The translations under genes and the position numbers were made by a program. The notes below the pieces were generated by a model, which saw only the letters and a list, made by a program, of their open reading frames with translations, was not told where the DNA came from and did no database searches. From an uncultured Bacilli bacterium (lineage in GTDB: Bacteria; Bacillota_I; Bacilli_A; RF39; UBA660): a stretch of DNA of 5,469 nucleotides. The DNA lies in NCBI GenBank assembly GCA_948999435.1, contig CARJCM010000067.1, positions 1 to 5,469 of the forward strand. The letters are read 5' to 3'. Of this stretch, positions 1-5,331 are shown piece by piece (the first letter of the stretch is position 1; the number at the start of each line of letters is the position of its first letter).

Positions 1-889
1 GCATACTTCCATCGCCGTTTATACGCACAATTCTCCAACACTTTCCAGCAAACTTTACATAGTTGTTTGTTACCGCTCCTCTCCAATAGTAGCTTGTTCC
101 GCCATATACCGGGTCACTTACCTTGTATACTCCCTCATCTGTTGTTGCTGCATTTGTGAATGTTGGTGTTCCTGGTTTTACTGTAATTCCTGCTAATATT
201 GAATCTGTTGTTTGTCCATTTGGTGTTGTTTGGACACTCTTTGTTGTTGTATCACTTTGATTTCCTGCCGCATCTTTTACATATACTTTTACTGAATATG
301 TTGTTCCCGCACTTAGTCCTGTAAACTTATGTGTATTTCCTGTTCCTTTTACTGGAGCATTACTATTTAATTGATACCAATATTCTGTTACTCCTTTATC
401 ATCTGTTGCACTTACTGTTACATTTATTTCTGTTTTTGTCACAGTTGTTGTTACATTTGTTATTGTTGGTTTTGTTGTATCTTTTATAGTGTCGAAGTAT
501 AAGTAACATTTTGTTCCTTTTCTTACTAGATTTGAGATTGTTACCTTACCACCTGAATATGCTATACCTATTGTAGCATCTTTTGTTCCCTCAACTGCAC
601 AATAGCTTCGTGTATTATTTAGTAAATAGCCACTAGTTGGTACAGTTTCTACAGCTGTATAATCTGTATCACTATTTCCTTCGCCTTGGTACACTGCTAC
701 CATGTTTAGGTCTGAAACCTTATAATTCACATTTCCTTCCGCTAATTTTAGGTCTTGCGTTACCTGATATTTTGCAAAAGTGTGAAAGAAGGTCAGAGTA
801 GCAACAAGAACAACAACAATCGCGGTACTACCTATGATTATTTGTTTTTTTGTTGCAAATTTTCTTGTTTTCAATGTCTCAAATTTCAT
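1..889 (-). CDS. Surface/secreted protein with fibronectin-III-like domain, C-terminus beyond window
   Basis: The first 296 codons are present and open, and the gene runs off the left edge. The start is the ATG at 889, with AAAGGAG (897-903) seven bases upstream. The N-terminus is basic (KTRKFATKK), followed by a hydrophobic segment at about residues 17-36, which is a signal peptide or membrane anchor. There is no lipobox cysteine. Residues 40-137 form a small Cys-containing domain (C97, C128). Residues about 139-222 look like a fibronectin-III or Ig-like beta-sandwich (KPTITNV...WYQLNS...YSVKVYVKDAAGN...). A Thr/Pro-rich linker and a module with YYWRGAV and FAGKCWRIVRINGDGS follow. I have the impression that such FAGKCWRIVR modules recur in large surface proteins of gut Firmicutes. 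The role is unknown; adhesion or host/cell contact is inference. The gene is richer in G+C than the rest of the window (28 of 60 bases at 61-120, against 10 of 60 at 2521-2580), which may reflect acquisition or surface-protein codon bias. It is transcribed divergently from two XRE regulators. Confidence 0.85.
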   Translation of the reverse strand, partial: MKFETLKTRKFATKKQIIIGSTAIVVVLVATLTFFHTFAKYQVTQDLKLAEGNVNYKVSDLNMVAVYQGEGNSDTDYTAVETVPTSGYLLNNTRSYCAVEGTKDATIGIAYSGGKVTISNLVRKGTKCYLYFDTIKDTTKPTITNVTTTVTKTEINVTVSATDDKGVTEYWYQLNSNAPVKGTGNTHKFTGLSAGTTYSVKVYVKDAAGNQSDTTTKSVQTTPNGQTTDSILAGITVKPGTPTFTNAATTDEGVYKVSDPVYGGTSYYWRGAVTNNYVKFAGKCWRIVRINGDGSM

Positions 890-933
890 AATTTTTCTCC
901 TTTCATCAACATCTACTTCCTTTATTCTTTTCA

Positions 934-962
934 AATATATCACATATCGACAAAAAAGTCTA
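934..962 (-). promoter_or_regulatory. Predicted promoter of the surface protein gene
   Basis: On the minus strand the -35 is TAGACT (957-962) and the -10 is TATATT (934-939), with exactly 17 bases between them. TGA immediately before the -10 makes it an extended -10. Transcription would start near 927 and leave a leader of about 38 nt with the AAAGGAG site. The -35 lies in the left half of the inverted repeat at 952-981. Confidence 0.5.
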
Positions 963-981
963 CCATTTGTAGAACTTTTTT
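952..981. repeat. Inverted repeat, candidate operator between divergent promoters
   Basis: Arms A6-G-TCTAC (952-963) and GTAGA-a-CTTTTTT (969-981) are complementary apart from one unpaired A at 974, around the 5-base centre CATTT. The perfect core is TCTAC-N5-GTAGA. It covers the predicted -35 elements of both the leftward and the rightward promoter. That position suits an operator rather than a terminator, because it lies upstream of both genes. The adjacent XRE regulators are the natural candidates to bind it (inference). Confidence 0.5.
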
Positions 982-996
982 ATAAACTTCTATTAT
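967..996 (+). promoter_or_regulatory. Predicted promoter of the tandem regulators
   Basis: A -35 TTGTAG (967-972) and a -10 TATTAT (991-996) are separated by 18 bases. The -35 lies in the right arm of the inverted repeat. A second possible -10, TATAAT, lies at 1028-1033. It has no good -35 but would give a short leader containing the AGGTGG ribosome binding site, so either may be used. Confidence 0.4.
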
Positions 997-1058
997 TTGT
1001 GTTAGTAACTTCTAAACCATTGGATATTATAATTATTATTGTAGTAGGTGGTAGTATC

Positions 1059-1499
1059 ATGAGGTATAATAGGAACGACGAAAACTACGTTTATGGTTTT
1101 GTAGGAAAAAATATAAAAAAATACCGTAAAATGCGTGGCTTAACTCAAGATGAATTAGCAACATTAGTAAATTATTCACCATCATTTATTGCTAACATTG
1201 AATCTTCCACCCATCAAACTTTTTCATTAGGTGCTCTATGGCGCATCGCTGCTGCATTAGGTGTTGGTCTCCACGAAATCTGTTATGATAACACGAATTT
1301 AGGAAGTGAAGAAACATTGAAAAGTATGGAATATGTCTGTAAAGATTGCTCAAATAAGTTAGATATGCCCATGGAAGTAATAGATGTTTTTGAATTTATT
1401 TATGCTGTTGGTAAGTCTAAAGAACTCTATCCAACTTTCACCTGTCCAAAGTGTGGTGGTAAATTAATTCCAAAAAATGTAGATAATTACAAAATGTGA
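1059..1499 (+). CDS. XRE-family regulator with C-terminal zinc-ribbon-like domain (paralogue 1)
   Basis: A 146-residue DNA-binding protein. The ATG at 1059 is chosen because AGGTGG (1046-1051) sits seven bases upstream. The reading frame stays open further upstream, but only across the promoter region and antisense to the surface protein gene, with no supported start there. Residues about 14-75 form a Cro/CI-type helix-turn-helix (GLTQDELATLVNYSPSFIANIES). The C-terminal part has two CxxC pairs, C94/C97 and C129/C132, as in a metal-binding ribbon, with DMPMEVIDVFEFIY between them. The next gene is a clear paralogue, identical at 31 of 62 aligned positions across the HTH. It is divergent from the surface protein gene and lies beside the shared inverted repeat, so a local regulator of that gene and of itself is the likely role (inference). 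The signal sensed is unknown. The frame ends in TGA. Confidence 0.9.
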   Translation: MRYNRNDENYVYGFVGKNIKKYRKMRGLTQDELATLVNYSPSFIANIESSTHQTFSLGALWRIAAALGVGLHEICYDNTNLGSEETLKSMEYVCKDCSNKLDMPMEVIDVFEFIYAVGKSKELYPTFTCPKCGGKLIPKNVDNYKM

Positions 1500-1527
1500 C
1501 AAAGCTTGACAAAGGAATATGTTATTA

Positions 1528-1551
1528 TGTACATGTGAGGCAATATGTACA
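1528..1551 (+). promoter_or_regulatory. Hairpin enclosing the ribosome binding site and start codon of the second regulator
   Basis: TGTACAT (1528-1534) and ATGTACA (1545-1551) form a perfect 7-bp stem, and a G-T pair can extend it. The start codon ATG (1545-1547) is in the right arm and the GAGG ribosome binding element (1537-1540) is in the loop. The six-base TGTACA is itself a palindrome and occurs in both arms, so a pair of protein-binding half sites is an alternative reading. Confidence 0.4.
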
Positions 1552-1937
1552 GTGACGAAGAACTATATAATTTAATCGGAGAAAAAATAAAAAATAGGCG
1601 TAAAAGCCTAGGAATAACCCAAGAAAAATTGGCTGAAATAACCCATTATTCTTTGTCGTTCATTGCTAACATCGAAAGTAAAACATATCAAACATTCTCC
1701 ATAACTGCACTTAATAATATTGCAAATGCACTTAATACGACTATTTTAAATTTAATTCCTAAAGATGGAGAATTAGAAAAATTCAAAACCAATACAAAAA
1801 TAAAATGTGAATATTGTAATTATGATACGGAAATACCAATTGAATTAATAAAGCTTATGCATAACATTAAAGATATTACTAACAAAAAAATTAAATTAAC
1901 CTGTCCAAAATGTCATAAAAAAATAGTTTTCCAATGA
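1545..1937 (+). CDS. XRE-family regulator with C-terminal zinc-ribbon-like domain (paralogue 2)
   Basis: A 130-residue protein with the same architecture as its upstream neighbour. A helix-turn-helix occupies residues about 9-71 (GITQEKLAEITHYSLSFIANIES), followed by CxxC pairs C88/C91 and C120/C123. The recognition-helix stretch YSxSFIANIESxTxQTFS is shared with paralogue 1, which suggests that both bind similar DNA. The ribosome binding site GTGAGG (1535-1540) is only four bases from the ATG, which is short. The gap to the upstream gene is 45 bases with no convincing promoter or terminator, so the two are probably co-transcribed. The likely origin is tandem duplication followed by divergence of the C-terminal half. 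Its TGA stop lies two bases from the stop codon of the convergent prfB gene. Function beyond DNA binding is not visible. Confidence 0.9.
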   Translation: MYSDEELYNLIGEKIKNRRKSLGITQEKLAEITHYSLSFIANIESKTYQTFSITALNNIANALNTTILNLIPKDGELEKFKTNTKIKCEYCNYDTEIPIELIKLMHNIKDITNKKIKLTCPKCHKKIVFQ

Positions 1938-1945
1938 AACTATTT
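1917..1945 (-). terminator. Weak intrinsic terminator shared by convergent gene ends
   Basis: AAATAGTTT (1921-1929) and AAACTATTT (1937-1945) form a perfect 9-bp stem with a 7-base loop. On the minus strand it is followed by seven T residues (A run at 1917-1923), which fits the end of prfB. The stem holds only one G-C pair, so it is weak. It overlaps the last codons of the second regulator and contains the TAG stop of prfB, because the two genes leave only two bases between them. Confidence 0.45.
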
Positions 1946-3008
1946 CAGTTTTAAAACACTTTCCATAAAAGGTTTAATTTCTCCATCCAAAACCTTTAAA
2001 GGATCAGTACTCTCAAAATTACTTCTATGATCTTTAACAAGTTTATAAGGTTCTAGAACATAACTTCTTATTTGACTTCCAAAATCAATGTTACTAACAT
2101 CTCCATTGATTTTTTTAATTTCTGCTTCTTGCTCTTCTAATTTTTGTTGATAAATTTTATTCTTTAACATTTTAATTGCTGTCTCTTTATTTCTTAATTG
2201 ACTTCTTTCCGTTTGACAAGTAACAACCAGTTTAGTTGGTAAATGAGTTATTCTTACTGCCGAGTTAGATGTATTTACCGATTGTCCTCCTGCACCACTT
2301 GAGTGATATACATCAATTTTTAAATCATCTTCTTTTATTTCCACATCGATATCTTGTTGAAATTCTGGAGTCACATTCACAGATGCAAAAGAAGTATGAC
2401 GTCTTTTATTCGAATCAAAAGGTGATATTCTAACTAACCGATGAACTCCTTTTTCACTTTTAAGATAACCATAAGGATAATTCCCTTCTATAAATAAAGT
2501 TACACTTTTAATACCAGCTTCATCACCATATTGTTTATCCACAATTTTATAATTATAATTATTTTTATCTAAAAATCTTTCATACATTCTAAGTAACATA
2601 CTTGCCCAATCACAAGACTCTGTACCACCAGCTCCTGGATGTATTTCTAAATAACAAGAGTTACCATCATATTCTTCTGAAAGCAAAGTATCTAACTCTA
2701 ACCTTGAAATATCATTAGTTAAACTTAATAATTCATCATCACTAATAGCATCTATATCTAGTAACTCTAACCCTATATTAATTCTATCTAATAAATCTTG
2801 ATATTCATCTATAATTTTATTAATATGCTTTAAATGTTGATAAGTAGCATTAGCATGGGACATATCATTCCAAAAATCATCTTTATTTACTTCTTTTTCA
2901 AGCAGAGCTTTTTCCATAGATAATTTATCTATGTCAAAGAGACCTCCCAATATCTAGTAATTTACTATTTAATACTTCTAATTTACTTTTCAATTCTTTT
3001 TGATCCAT
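1940..3008 (-). CDS. prfB: Peptide chain release factor 2, expressed by programmed +1 frameshift
   Basis: RF2 recognises UAA and UGA in the ribosomal A site and triggers peptide release. Translation begins at ATG 3008 (GGTG at 3014-3017, five bases upstream), reads 24 codons ending in CTT, meets an in-frame TGA, and shifts +1 to GAC. The full product is about 355 residues, close to the 365 of E. coli RF2. The SPF codon-recognition tripeptide is at residues 195-197 and the catalytic GGQ at 240-242, each offset by ten from E. coli. Residue 236, equivalent to E. coli 246, is Ser rather than the Thr of K-12. An uninterrupted frame starts only at a TTG at 2950, and calling it there would lose the N-terminus and hide the frameshift. 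RF2 presence means UGA is a stop in this organism. In many Bacilli prfB follows secA; here it follows a NagZ-type gene, 67 bases downstream with its own promoter. Confidence 0.97.
2933..2948 (-). promoter_or_regulatory. prfB: prfB programmed +1 frameshift site
   Basis: On the minus strand the order is GGGAGG (2943-2948), TCT, CTT (2937-2939), TGA (2934-2936) and C (2933). A Shine-Dalgarno-like hexamer three bases before CUU, followed by UGA C, matches the known RF2 autoregulatory site. When RF2 is scarce, UGA is read slowly and the ribosome slips from CUU to UUU, then continues with GAC (Asp). The UGA is the 25th codon. Confidence 0.96.
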
Positions 3009-3030
3009 AAAATCACCAATTTCTTAAAAT

Positions 3031-3039
3031 ATTATAACA
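3031..3039 (-). promoter_or_regulatory. Predicted prfB promoter (extended -10)
   Basis: TG-T-TATAAT on the minus strand is a perfect extended -10 (hexamer 3031-3036). No good -35 lies at the right distance. Transcription would start near 3024, giving a short leader that holds the GGTG ribosome binding site. Read-through from the upstream gene is also possible, since I see no hairpin terminator in the 67-base gap. Confidence 0.55.
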
Positions 3040-3075
3040 TACAACTAATTAAAAATATATGCAAGACTCTATAAA

Positions 3076-4299
3076 TTAATCTTTAATAGGTATCTTTGAA
3101 ATAATATCTTTATGTTCTTTCCATCCTAAAAAATCTTTATCAAGTAATTCATAGTTTTCTAAATAACTATATTTAAACATCAATATTTTTTTAACAGATT
3201 CATTAATTCTTTCTTCACTTATATTATTTTTTACATATTCCAAAGATTTCTCTATATCCTCAGGCATAAGTAAAATATCAACACCAGCATTTATAGATTT
3301 AACAATTATCTCTTCTTGTGTATAATTATTTGTTAAAGCTTTCATATCAAGTGCATCTGTTATAACAAGCCCATTATAATTTAAATCTTTTTTCAAAACA
3401 TCTGTTATTAACACTTTTGATAAAGATGCTGGTGTATTATCACCAGTAATATTAGGTAATGCAAGATGACCTATCATAATTAATTTAGCATTATTATTTA
3501 TTGCATATGAAAATGTTTGTAATTCTAAATCTTTTAATTCTTCATAACTTTTATCTATAATAGGTAAATCTACATGTGAATCAACATCAGTATCCCCATG
3601 TCCTGGAAAATGTTTATAAGTTGGAATAACACCTGTTTCCTCTAATCCTTTAGCTAAACTTCCCGCCATTTTATTAACTAATAAATAATCACTACCAAAG
3701 CTTCTTTTTCCTATAACAGTATTTTTAGGATTAGAATAAATATCTATATCTGGAGAAAATACAACATTAACACCAATAGTTCTAAGTTCTCTTGCCATAA
3801 CTTTACCAACTTGATAAGCTAAATTTTCATCTTTAGTTTTACCTAAATAGTACATATAAGGTATATCTGTTGCTTTAACATCTTTTAAATATTTAAGTCT
3901 TTGAACAAGCCCACCTTCTTGATCCATACTAATAATTAAAGGTATATCATTATAAGCTTGCAAATTAGATATTAAAGTTTTAGTTTTATCATAAGTATCC
4001 ATATTTTCTCTAAAAAGAATAAAACCACCTAGCTTTTTATCCCTAAATAATCTATACAAGTCATCATAAGTATCAGAATCTCTCCAAGCTATCACAAATA
4101 ATTGGCCTATTTTCTCATCAAGAGACATACTATTTAATTTATTATTTACTTTTTTTAATAATTCATCTTTATCAACATCTTCATTAATAAATTTATCTAC
4201 TTTTAAATCAGGACTTTTTTCGCTTTTAAAATTTAAAAAGAAAATACTTATTAATAAAACACTTAAAATACCTATAAATATTACAATCTTTCTTCTCAT
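3076..4299 (-). CDS. nagZ: Membrane-anchored glycoside hydrolase family 3 beta-N-acetylhexosaminidase (NagZ type)
   Basis: The product is a 407-residue enzyme expected to remove terminal N-acetylglucosamine from peptidoglycan fragments outside the membrane. The ATG at 4299 is preferred because GGTGG lies five bases upstream; a GTG at 4326 in the same frame has no ribosome binding site. Residues 5-23 form one hydrophobic helix after MRRK, with no lipobox Cys, so it is probably an uncleaved N-terminal anchor. The (beta/alpha)8 GH3 domain spans about 55-380. It carries DQEGG (126-130), KRSFG (198-202), the NagZ-specific loop KHFPGHGDTDVDSH (229-242) with the Asp240/His242 acid-base dyad, and TDALDM with likely nucleophile Asp315. 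The C-terminal second domain of two-domain homologues such as that of B. subtilis is absent. The gene lies between an XRE regulator and prfB on the same strand with its own promoter. The fold and reaction class are secure; the natural substrate is inferred from the motif. Confidence 0.93.
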   Translation of the reverse strand: MRRKIVIFIGILSVLLISIFFLNFKSEKSPDLKVDKFINEDVDKDELLKKVNNKLNSMSLDEKIGQLFVIAWRDSDTYDDLYRLFRDKKLGGFILFRENMDTYDKTKTLISNLQAYNDIPLIISMDQEGGLVQRLKYLKDVKATDIPYMYYLGKTKDENLAYQVGKVMARELRTIGVNVVFSPDIDIYSNPKNTVIGKRSFGSDYLLVNKMAGSLAKGLEETGVIPTYKHFPGHGDTDVDSHVDLPIIDKSYEELKDLELQTFSYAINNNAKLIMIGHLALPNITGDNTPASLSKVLITDVLKKDLNYNGLVITDALDMKALTNNYTQEEIIVKSINAGVDILLMPEDIEKSLEYVKNNISEERINESVKKILMFKYSYLENYELLDKDFLGWKEHKDIISKIPIKD

Positions 4300-4343
4300 T
4301 ATAACCACCACTATTATTTTAACCACATTCTGGTAATATTAAT

Positions 4344-4372
4344 ATTATACCACAAAAACAAAAAAGCATTAA
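4344..4372 (-). promoter_or_regulatory. Predicted promoter of the NagZ-type gene
   Basis: On the minus strand a perfect extended -10 (TGG then TATAAT, 4344-4349) follows a weak -35 TTAATG (4367-4372) with 17 bases between. The start of transcription would be near 4337, about 38 bases before the ATG. Confidence 0.65.
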
Positions 4373-4383
4373 CTATATATGCT
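4360..4383 (-). terminator. Weak possible terminator after the membrane XRE regulator
   Basis: On the minus strand AGCAT (4379-4383) and ATGCT (4365-4369) form a 5-bp stem around 9 bases. Six T residues (4365-4360) follow, then more T-rich sequence. It starts 14 bases after the regulator stop codon, which is the right place, but the stem is short and overlaps the -35 of the next promoter. Confidence 0.35.
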
Positions 4384-4397
4384 AATACTCTTAAATT

Positions 4398-4907
4398 TTA
4401 ATCTTTCTTAAGTGTCAATACAATTCCAATAATAGCTATAATAAAAATAACTGGTGCAATCCTAATAAATAACCATTCAAAAGAATGAAAAACAGTTCCT
4501 AAAACAGCATTTTCTGGAATATCATAATCCCAACTAAAATAAGGACTATTTAATAAAAACAAGAAAGCAAAAATAATTACAATAATTAAACATAAAGAAA
4601 TTAATAGCCATCTAATCATTTTTCTTCTTGTGCGTTTCTTTTGAACCAATTGTAAGTTTATAACTTCTAATTTTTCTGAAATTGCTTTTAAATCATCTGT
4701 TTTAGACTCTGAAATATTTTCTCCAAGTAAAGTGCCAACTGAAGTTTCAAAAACTTCTGATATTGAAATCAACATTTCTGAATCAGGAACTGATAATCCT
4801 TGTTCCCATTTAGAAATAGTTTGTCTTACTACATTTAACTTTATAGCTAGTTCTTCTTGTGAAAGACCTTTTGACTTCCTTATTGCTTTAATGTTATCTT
4901 TTAACAT
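4398..4907 (-). CDS. XRE-family transcriptional regulator with two C-terminal membrane segments
   Basis: A 169-residue protein. The start ATG at 4907 has AAAGGAG (4916-4922) eight bases upstream. Residues about 5-60 form a Cro/CI-type helix-turn-helix (GLSQEELAIKLNVVRQTISKWEQGLSVPD). Residues 64-98 are a charged linker with coiled-coil character ending in KKRTRRK. Two hydrophobic helices follow at about 99-119 and 146-166, separated by a loop of about 26 residues that includes SPYFSWDYDIPEN. The positive charge before the first helix suggests that the DNA-binding domain is cytoplasmic and the loop external. Regulators of this layout are common in Firmicutes and mostly uncharacterised. The palindrome over its own -35 suggests autoregulation. 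The downstream cell-wall hydrolase gene could be a target, but nothing in the sequence proves it. Confidence 0.88.
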   Translation of the reverse strand: MLKDNIKAIRKSKGLSQEELAIKLNVVRQTISKWEQGLSVPDSEMLISISEVFETSVGTLLGENISESKTDDLKAISEKLEVINLQLVQKKRTRRKMIRWLLISLCLIIVIIFAFLFLLNSPYFSWDYDIPENAVLGTVFHSFEWLFIRIAPVIFIIAIIGIVLTLKKD

Positions 4908-4932
4908 ATATGCAACTCCTTTCTTTACAATA

Positions 4933-4961
4933 ATTATATAAAGAATAGCTCGTTGCTACAA
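4933..4961 (-). promoter_or_regulatory. Predicted promoter of the membrane XRE regulator
   Basis: On the minus strand TTGTAG (4956-4961) and TATAAT (4933-4938) are separated by exactly 17 bases. Initiation near 4926 gives a leader of about 19 nt that still contains the AAAGGAG ribosome binding site. Confidence 0.7.
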
Positions 4962-4965
4962 GCAA
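4953..4965. promoter_or_regulatory. Palindromic candidate operator over the regulator's own -35
   Basis: TTGCT-ACA-AGCAA is a perfect 5-bp inverted repeat. With one mismatched pair it extends by an outer C/G to 17 bases (4951-4967). It overlies the -35 hexamer at 4956-4961, where a bound repressor would exclude RNA polymerase. The downstream XRE protein is the likely binder (inference). Confidence 0.5.
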
Positions 4966-5075
4966 TGCATATTAACATCTAATATTTATAATAAATAAAA
5001 ACTTATTAATTATACTATTCATATACAACAACTTCCACTTAAATAACTATATCAATTAATTTTTCATTTGTTTGA

Positions 5076-5104
5076 TTGTTTTTATCTATCACTAATAGTA
5101 TAAT
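5076..5104 (+). promoter_or_regulatory. Predicted promoter of the small hydrophobic peptide mRNA
   Basis: A perfect -10 TATAAT (5099-5104) follows TTGTTT (5076-5081) at 17-base spacing. Transcription would begin near 5111, at AGGAATATTTAG, giving a 5' leader of about 63 nt. Confidence 0.6.
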
Positions 5105-5139
5105 ATTTGTAGGAATATTTAGTTAGTTTGGGTACTATT

Positions 5140-5165
5140 CTCCTTTACTTTTAAAGTGGAAGGAG
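5140..5165 (+). promoter_or_regulatory. Hairpin masking the Shine-Dalgarno sequence of the small peptide
   Basis: CTCCTT (5140-5145) pairs with AAGGAG (5160-5165). A further ACTT/AAGT stem (5147-5150 with 5154-5157) lies above a small internal loop, closed by a 3-base loop. The right arm is the core of the ribosome binding site AAGGAGGTGA, so translation should be low until the structure is opened. Confidence 0.6.
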
Positions 5166-5173
5166 GTGAAATT

Positions 5174-5266
5174 ATGAGAAAATCAGAGAAATATCTTTGT
5201 ACTATCATAATACTCCTTATTATTGTGATTTTAGTCATTTTAATAAAAATAGTACCAACTATATAA
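5174..5266 (+). CDS. 30-residue single-helix membrane peptide, candidate type I toxin
   Basis: The peptide is MRKSEKYLCT, then IIILLIIVIL, then VILIKIVPTI. It has a short basic N-terminus, one uninterrupted hydrophobic helix (residues about 8-24), Lys25 and a short tail, with a single Cys9. Despite its size it has a near-ideal ribosome binding site, AGGAGGTGA (5161-5169), with the GGAGG core seven bases from the ATG. The gene also has its own promoter and intrinsic terminator, which makes a chance frame unlikely. Small membrane peptides of type I toxin-antitoxin systems (Fst, TxpA, BsrG, TisB) share this size and layout, but I recognise no sequence relationship to them. The masked Shine-Dalgarno, the paired mRNA ends and a convergent antisense promoter all support the toxin reading. 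Alternatives are a small protein that modulates a membrane partner, or a regulatory leader peptide. That it is a real gene is fairly sure; that it is a toxin is inference. Confidence 0.7.
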   Translation: MRKSEKYLCTIIILLIIVILVILIKIVPTI

Positions 5267-5276
5267 ATCGGTACTA
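5245..5276 (-). terminator. Predicted terminator of the antisense RNA
   Basis: On the minus strand TAGTACC (5270-5276) and GGTACTA (5250-5256) form a perfect 7-bp stem around 13 bases. Five T residues (5245-5249) follow directly, then more A/T. The hairpin overlaps the last codons of the small peptide gene on the other strand. Confidence 0.5.
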
Positions 5277-5290
5277 GACAAAATTATTTT

Positions 5291-5331
5291 GGAATAGTAC
5301 CTAACTCTGCAAAACTAGGTATTCCTTTTTT
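5291..5331 (+). terminator. Intrinsic terminator of the small peptide mRNA
   Basis: GGAATA-(GTA)-CCTA (5291-5303) pairs with TAGGTATTCC (5316-5325), giving 10 bp with one 3-base bulge. Six T residues (5326-5331) and a further T run follow. The terminator lies 25 bases after the stop codon. Confidence 0.75.

Larger units (their letters stand above)
5112..5325 (+). repeat. Long-range complementary 5' and 3' ends flanking the small peptide gene
   Basis: Two nested pairings join the ends of the predicted mRNA. Positions 5112-5124 pair with 5313-5325 over 13 bp, including two G-U pairs. Positions 5131-5140 (GGTACTATTC) pair perfectly with 5292-5301 (GAATAGTACC). The motif GGTACTA/TAGTACC occurs four times in alternating orientation (5131-5137, 5250-5256, 5270-5276, 5295-5301), so several exclusive hairpins are possible. 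One of these, 5270-5301 with an inner CAAAAT/ATTTTG stem, would compete with the terminator. Confidence 0.65.

Noticed and set aside
755..985. Plus-strand open frame of 76 codons
   Set aside because: It is antisense to the N-terminal part of the surface protein gene, has low-complexity Asn and Phe-rich content, and has no convincing ribosome binding site.
834..1058. Upstream in-frame extension of the first XRE regulator
   Set aside because: The extension lies antisense to the start of the surface protein gene and across the divergent promoters. It has no ribosome binding site, and the ATG at 1059 has AGGTGG at the right distance.
1506..1534. TTGACA upstream of the second regulator as a -35
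   Set aside because: At 17-base spacing the -10 would be GTACAT and transcription would begin at the ribosome binding site. The TATTAT at 1523-1528 is only 11 bases away. The direct repeat TGACAAAG (1497-1504, 1507-1514) is probably incidental.
2948..2950. TTG as the start codon of prfB
   Set aside because: The zero-frame segment from 3008, the SD-like hexamer and CTT TGA C show that this region is inside the coding sequence and read by frameshift.
4324..4326. GTG as an earlier start of the NagZ-type gene
   Set aside because: No Shine-Dalgarno precedes it. GGTGG is correctly placed for the ATG at 4299, and the extra residues add nothing to the signal anchor.
4732..4941. Plus-strand open frame of 69 codons
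   Set aside because: It is the reverse-strand shadow of the membrane XRE regulator gene, with no domain and no ribosome binding site.
5112..5325. MITE or small mobile element with terminal inverted repeats
   Set aside because: The end complementarity would fit, but no target-site duplication is visible. A promoter, ribosome binding site, coding frame and terminator explain the segment better. It stays an alternative for the origin of the locus.
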